A program made the translations under genes and the position numbers. Below the pieces are notes generated by a model, which worked only from the letters and a program-made list of their open reading frames with translations, was not told the DNA's origin and searched no databases. A DNA stretch of 64,000 nucleotides, taken from NCBI GenBank assembly GCA_028720205.1, contig JAQYLE010000014.1, positions 1-64,000 of the forward strand, written 5' to 3'. The stretch is from Clostridia bacterium. GTDB taxonomy: Bacteria > Bacillota > Clostridia > Christensenellales > Borkfalkiaceae. This document shows positions 59,985 to 64,000 of the stretch, piece after piece; position 1 is the first letter of the stretch; each line of letters opens with the position of its first letter.

Positions 59985-62624
59985 TTATTCTTCTTTGTCG
60001 CCGTCTTTTTCTTCGCCGTCCGTTTCGTCGCTTACTTCCTCAAACGCCGTTCCGGTTTCGTTCGCCTCGTCGTCGAACTCCTCCGCCGTGGCGTTGCGCT
60101 CCTCTTCGGGCAGTTCCGTCTCTTCGGGTTCCGCCACTTCCGCGTCGTCCTCGCGTTCGGTAACGTCTACGGTGGCGACGAGCGAATCTTTCACGTTCAT
60201 CACCTTCACCCCGCGCGATGCTCTGCCGATACGAGAAATGCTGTCCGCATGCATACGGATAATCGTACCCGCCGTAGTGATAATCATAATGTCGTTTTCG
60301 TCCGTCACCTGTTTCATCGCCACAAGTTCGCCCGTCTTTTCGTTGAACGTTCCCGCTTTGATGCCCTTGCCCGCTCTGCCCTGCACGCGGTAATCTTCCA
60401 CCGAGGTGCGCTTGCCGTAGCCCTTGGCCGTGAGCGTTAAAATATCGAAGTTCTCGTCCACCACCAGCATGTCCACCAGCGCGTCGTTTTCGCCAAGGCG
60501 CATGGCGCGTACGCCCGCCGCCGTTCTGCCCATGGCGCGGATATTGCTCTCGTGGAAGCGAATACACTTGCCCGAACGGCTGGCAACTAAAAGTTCGTTT
60601 TCGCCCGTGGTGAACTGCACGGAAATAATCTCGTCGCCCTCGTTCAGCCGCACAGCGATTTTGCCGTTCTTCATAATGCGCGAATATTCGTCCGTCGTGG
60701 TCTTTTTGATTAAGCCGCGCTTTGTGGCGATAACGATAAAGCCTTGCCCGTCCGCTTTTTTGGGCAGTACCGCCGCGATTTTTTCACCCTGATCCAATCC
60801 CACAACGTTCACCACCGCTCTGCCGCGGGAAGTGCGGTTGGCTTCGGGAATCATATATCCTTTAATCGAATATACTTTCCCAAGCGACGTGAACAGCAGA
60901 ATATCGTCGTGCGTGGAGGCGATGAACATCTTCTCCACGTAATCCTCGTCCTTAGGTTTGTGCGCCGTAATGCCCATGCCGCCGCGGTGCTGCGCCTTGT
61001 ATTCCGTAACGGGCAGGCGCTTGATGTACCCCGAATGGGTAAGCGAAATCACCACATCCTCCCTGTCGATTAAATCTTCGTCTTCTATCGAGCCGAAGTC
61101 CACGGAAATCTCCGTTTTTCTGGGCGACGGGTAGCGGTTTTTGATTTCGAGCAAATCGTTTCTGATAATTGCCATCACGCGGCTTTCGTTGTTTAAAATA
61201 TCCTTTAAATCTACAATAGTGGCTTCCAGTGCGGCGAGTTCTTCTTTCAGTTTTTCCACTTCCAGAGAAGTGAGGCGTTGCAGGCGCATTTCCAGAATGG
61301 CGTTCGCCTGCTTTTCATCGAGTTCGAAGGTTGCCGTCAGTTTTTCCACCGCTACGTTTTTATCCGCCGATTCTTTAATGACTTTTATCACTTCGTCGAT
61401 ATTCGCAAGCGCCAGCACCAGACCTTCCACGATATGCGCGCGCTCTTCCGTTTTATTGAGTTCGAAACGCGTGCGGCGGGTGATGACTTCTTTCTGATGC
61501 TGCAGATAGTACGAAAGGATTTCGCGCAGGTTCAAAGTTCTCGGTTCGGTGCCGTTTTCCACAAGCGCCAGCATAATCAGTCCGTCGGAAATTTGCAGGT
61601 TCGTCTTTTTGTACAGCGTGTTCAAAACCACCTGCGCGTTGGCGTCCTTTTTCACTTCGATAACAATGCGCATACCCGTTCTGTCCGATTCTTCGCGGAT
61701 ATCCGAAATACCTTCCAGGCGCTTGTCGCGCACCATGTCGGCAATCGTTTTAATCAGCACCGCCTTGTTTACCTGGTAGGGTATTTCCGTAACCACGATG
61801 CCCTGACGGGCGTTTCCGCCCGTGCCGTATTCTTCGATTTCGCACTTGGAACGAATGACGATTTTCCCCTGCCCCGTCTGATATGCTTTTTTAATGCCGC
61901 TTCTGCCCATAATCACGCCGCCCGTGGGGAAATCGGGGGCGGGAATGTATTCCATAAGTTCGTCCACGGTAATTTCGGGGTTGTCGATCATCGCCACCGT
62001 GCCGTCGATCACTTCCGCTAAGTTGTGCGGCGGAATATTCGTGGCCATCCCCACGGCAATACCGTCCGAGCCGTTCACCAGCAGATTGGGAAAGCGCGAA
62101 GGCAACACCACGGGCTCTTCTTCGCTGCCGTCGAAATTGGGAATAAAATCCACCGTTTCTTTATCGAGGTCTTTCAACATTTCCGCCGCAAGTTTGGTAA
62201 GCCGCGCTTCGGTATAACGCATTGCCGCGGCGGGGTCGCCGTCTACGCTGCCGAAGTTGCCGTGCCCGTCTACCAGAGGAAAGTTAATGGTAAAATCCTG
62301 CGCCAGCCGTACCAGCGCGTCGTACACGGACGAATCGCCGTGCGGATGGAATTTACCCATGCAATCGCCTACGATACGCGCGCATTTCCTGAACGCTTTG
62401 TCGTTATACAACCCCATTTCGTGCATGGAGTATAAAATTCTTCTGTGCACGGGTTTCAACCCGTCGCGTACGTCCGGAATCGCGCGCGATTTGTTTACCG
62501 CCATCGCGTAGGCGATGAACGAACGCTTTAATTCGTCGTCCACCTCCATATCTATGATCTTCGTCATTTCCAGCGTCTTTTTAAATTCTTCGGTCAATTC
62601 GGGACTCGTTTCTCTCTTTGCCAT
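59985..62624 (-). CDS. gyrA: DNA gyrase subunit A
   Basis: GyrA cuts and rejoins DNA in the gyrase tetramer. The 879-residue protein has the breakage-reunion domain with VNKSRAIPDVRDGLKPVHRR, the QRDR segment MGKFHPHGDSSVYDALV, and the catalytic Tyr137 in AAAMRYTEARL. The six-bladed C-terminal domain carries the GyrA-box form QHRGGMG, which marks it as gyrase rather than ParC. At the quinolone hot spots it has Ser98 and Asp102 (normal), with Ser instead of Ala at 99. An acidic tail of about 50 residues follows. The gene starts 33 bases after gyrB. Confidence 0.97.
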   Translation of the reverse strand: MAKRETSPELTEEFKKTLEMTKIIDMEVDDELKRSFIAYAMAVNKSRAIPDVRDGLKPVHRRILYSMHEMGLYNDKAFRKCARIVGDCMGKFHPHGDSSVYDALVRLAQDFTINFPLVDGHGNFGSVDGDPAAAMRYTEARLTKLAAEMLKDLDKETVDFIPNFDGSEEEPVVLPSRFPNLLVNGSDGIAVGMATNIPPHNLAEVIDGTVAMIDNPEITVDELMEYIPAPDFPTGGVIMGRSGIKKAYQTGQGKIVIRSKCEIEEYGTGGNARQGIVVTEIPYQVNKAVLIKTIADMVRDKRLEGISDIREESDRTGMRIVIEVKKDANAQVVLNTLYKKTNLQISDGLIMLALVENGTEPRTLNLREILSYYLQHQKEVITRRTRFELNKTEERAHIVEGLVLALANIDEVIKVIKESADKNVAVEKLTATFELDEKQANAILEMRLQRLTSLEVEKLKEELAALEATIVDLKDILNNESRVMAIIRNDLLEIKNRYPSPRKTEISVDFGSIEDEDLIDREDVVISLTHSGYIKRLPVTEYKAQHRGGMGITAHKPKDEDYVEKMFIASTHDDILLFTSLGKVYSIKGYMIPEANRTSRGRAVVNVVGLDQGEKIAAVLPKKADGQGFIVIATKRGLIKKTTTDEYSRIMKNGKIAVRLNEGDEIISVQFTTGENELLVASRSGKCIRFHESNIRAMGRTAAGVRAMRLGENDALVDMLVVDENFDILTLTAKGYGKRTSVEDYRVQGRAGKGIKAGTFNEKTGELVAMKQVTDENDIMIITTAGTIIRMHADSISRIGRASRGVKVMNVKDSLVATVDVTEREDDAEVAEPEETELPEEERNATAEEFDDEANETGTAFEEVSDETDGEEKDGDKEE

Positions 62625-62657
62625 ATTTTTTCACTCCTGTTTTCTTCGTGCCTGCCC

Positions 62658-64000
62658 TTAAATATCGAGATCGGTAACCAGCGAGGCGTTCTCTTCGATA
62701 AACTTGCGGCGCAGTTCCGGGCTTTCGCCCATCAGCATGGCGAACATTCTGTCCGCTTCCGCCGCGTCCTCCATCGTAACGCGCACCAGCGTACGCGAGG
62801 AAGGGTCCATCGTCGTAGACCAAAGTTGTTCCGTGCTCATTTCGCCTAATCCCTTATACCTCTGATATTCCACTTTGGAAGTCGCCTGCGCGTCGAACGC
62901 CGTTTTTTCCTCTTCGGAATACAGATACGAATCTTTTCCTTTGTAGGTGGCTTTATAAAGAGGCGGCAAAGCCGAATACACGTGACCGTGTTCGATGAGC
63001 GGACGCATATACCGGAACAGGAACGTATACAGCAATATACGGATATGCGCGCCGTCCACGTCGGCGTCGGTCATGGAGATGATACGGTCGTAACGCAGTT
63101 TGCTCTCGTCGAAATCGTCGAGAATGCCGCAACCGAACGCCGTAATCATCGCCTTGATTTCCTCGTTTTCCAAAACGCGGTTGAGTCGCACTTTTTCCAC
63201 GTTTAAAATTTTGCCGCGCAAGGGCAGAATCGCCTGAAAGCGCCTGTCGCGCCCCTGCTTCGCCGTGCCGCCGGCGGAGTCGCCCTCTACGATGTAAATT
63301 TCGCAAAGTTCCGAACGGCGATCGGAACAATCGGCAAGTTTTCCGGGCAGCGTGGAATTTTCAAGTACCCCTTTCCGGCGCGTTAAATCGCGCGCCGCAC
63401 GCGCCGCGTCACGCGCTTTCTGCGCTGTTAAACAACGCATAACCAGTTCTTTCGCCGCCGCGGGATTTTCCTCTAAAAACACGCTCATATGCTCCGTAAC
63501 GCACTGACTGACGAACGAGCGGATAGAAGAATTGTTGAGTTTGTCCTTCGTCTGCGATTCGAACTGCGCGTTTACGAGTTTAACGGAAACCACCGCGGTA
63601 ATCCCCTCGCGCACGTCCTCGCCCGAAAGTTTCTCGCTGTCCTTCATAATGCCCGCTTTTTTGCCGTAATCGTTGATGACTTTGGTTAAGGCGAGTTTCA
63701 GCCCCTCCACGTGCGTGCCGCCGTCCACCGTGTTTACGTTATTGGCGTAGGAATAAATCACTTCGCTGTACGATTCGTTGTACTGAATCGCCACTTCGCA
63801 CACCGTGTCGCCGTCCGTTTCTTCAAAATAGACGGGTTGCGGAAACAATAACTGTTCGCGGGAGGAGTTGAGGTCTTCCACGAACGAACGGATACCGCCC
63901 TCGTAACAGAAAGAATCTTTCTGGTCCTGCCCCGCGCGCTTATCTTCCAGCGAAATGCGCAAACCCTTGTTTAAATACGCAAGTTCGCGAAGCCGTATTT
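62658..64000 (-). CDS. gyrB: DNA gyrase subunit B, 5' part outside the window
   Basis: The frame is open to the right edge (ELAYLNKGLRISLEDKR is read just before it), so only the C-terminal 447 residues or so are present. Visible parts are the transducer domain (NNVNTVDGGTHVEGLKLALT), the TOPRIM domain (IYIVEGDSAGGTAKQGRDR, ITAFGCGI, SMTDADVDGAHIRILLYTF) and the tail RYKGLGEMSTEQLW. The ATP-binding GHKL domain lies outside. gyrB followed directly by gyrA is the usual Firmicutes arrangement close to the origin. Confidence 0.97.
   Translation of the reverse strand, partial: IRLRELAYLNKGLRISLEDKRAGQDQKDSFCYEGGIRSFVEDLNSSREQLLFPQPVYFEETDGDTVCEVAIQYNESYSEVIYSYANNVNTVDGGTHVEGLKLALTKVINDYGKKAGIMKDSEKLSGEDVREGITAVVSVKLVNAQFESQTKDKLNNSSIRSFVSQCVTEHMSVFLEENPAAAKELVMRCLTAQKARDAARAARDLTRRKGVLENSTLPGKLADCSDRRSELCEIYIVEGDSAGGTAKQGRDRRFQAILPLRGKILNVEKVRLNRVLENEEIKAMITAFGCGILDDFDESKLRYDRIISMTDADVDGAHIRILLYTFLFRYMRPLIEHGHVYSALPPLYKATYKGKDSYLYSEEEKTAFDAQATSKVEYQRYKGLGEMSTEQLWSTTMDPSSRTLVRVTMEDAAEADRMFAMLMGESPELRRKFIEENASLVTDLDI

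Overview
The window looks like chromosomal DNA of a Bacillota bacterium, probably a Clostridia-type gut organism. The signs are strong AGGAGG-type ribosome binding sites, sigma-A promoters with 17-bp spacers, adjacent gyrB and gyrA with serS close by (a layout common near the replication origin of Firmicutes), lipoprotein signals and Gram-positive style C-terminal membrane tails. I cannot fix the genus from sequence alone; the Christensenellales/Borkfalkia group is only a guess.

Region 1 (about 1.0-31.1 kb, all on the minus strand) reads as one roughly 30-kb glycan-use operon transcribed right to left from a promoter near 31.06 kb. In transcription order it encodes: a TIM-barrel glycosidase-like protein, a SIS sugar isomerase-like protein, a PfkB sugar kinase, a second SIS protein, an orphan protein resembling an oxidoreductase C-terminal domain, a Gfo/Idh/MocA oxidoreductase, two giant cell-surface proteins, an ABC sugar importer (binding lipoprotein and two permeases, no ATPase), a third giant secreted protein, two DUF4838 proteins (one lipoprotein, one cytosolic), a GH94 phosphorylase, a GH1 glycosidase, an SGNH esterase and a GntR/LacI-type regulator. 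A frameshifted fragment of a sialate O-acetylesterase-like gene follows the regulator. Many junctions are ATGA or TAATG overlaps. The three giant proteins share a module of about 200-260 residues, two copies in each, that I do not recognise. This shared-module surface apparatus tied to an importer and cytosolic phosphorolysis is the best candidate here for an undescribed system.

Region 2 (about 31.1-43.05 kb) is an integrative mobilizable element next to a tRNA-Leu gene. It carries a sigma-like helix-turn-helix protein, a tyrosine integrase with a structured leader, an XRE repressor and a large serine recombinase, a SIR2-like protein with a small overlapping partner (possible defence cargo), a BspA-like leucine-rich-repeat lipoprotein with near-identical 69-bp repeats, a small conserved-looking protein, a MobV-type relaxase, and a nick-site-like oriT resembling that of pMV158. 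Unusual inverted repeats and a terminator-ended structured transcript lie in its left 1 kb. A 10-bp direct repeat flanks the whole block.

Region 3 (43.16-64 kb) is housekeeping chromosome with visibly higher G+C: tRNA-Leu, mreB-like, maf, a Ppx/GppA-HD phosphatase, a split TauE/SafE transporter, a very large surface lipoprotein, an rRNA m5C methyltransferase, a DnaQ-like exonuclease, serS, a P-type ATPase, an unrecognised membrane protein, gyrA and the 3' part of gyrB, which runs off the right edge. The left edge holds a SWIM-domain gene that probably starts outside the window.
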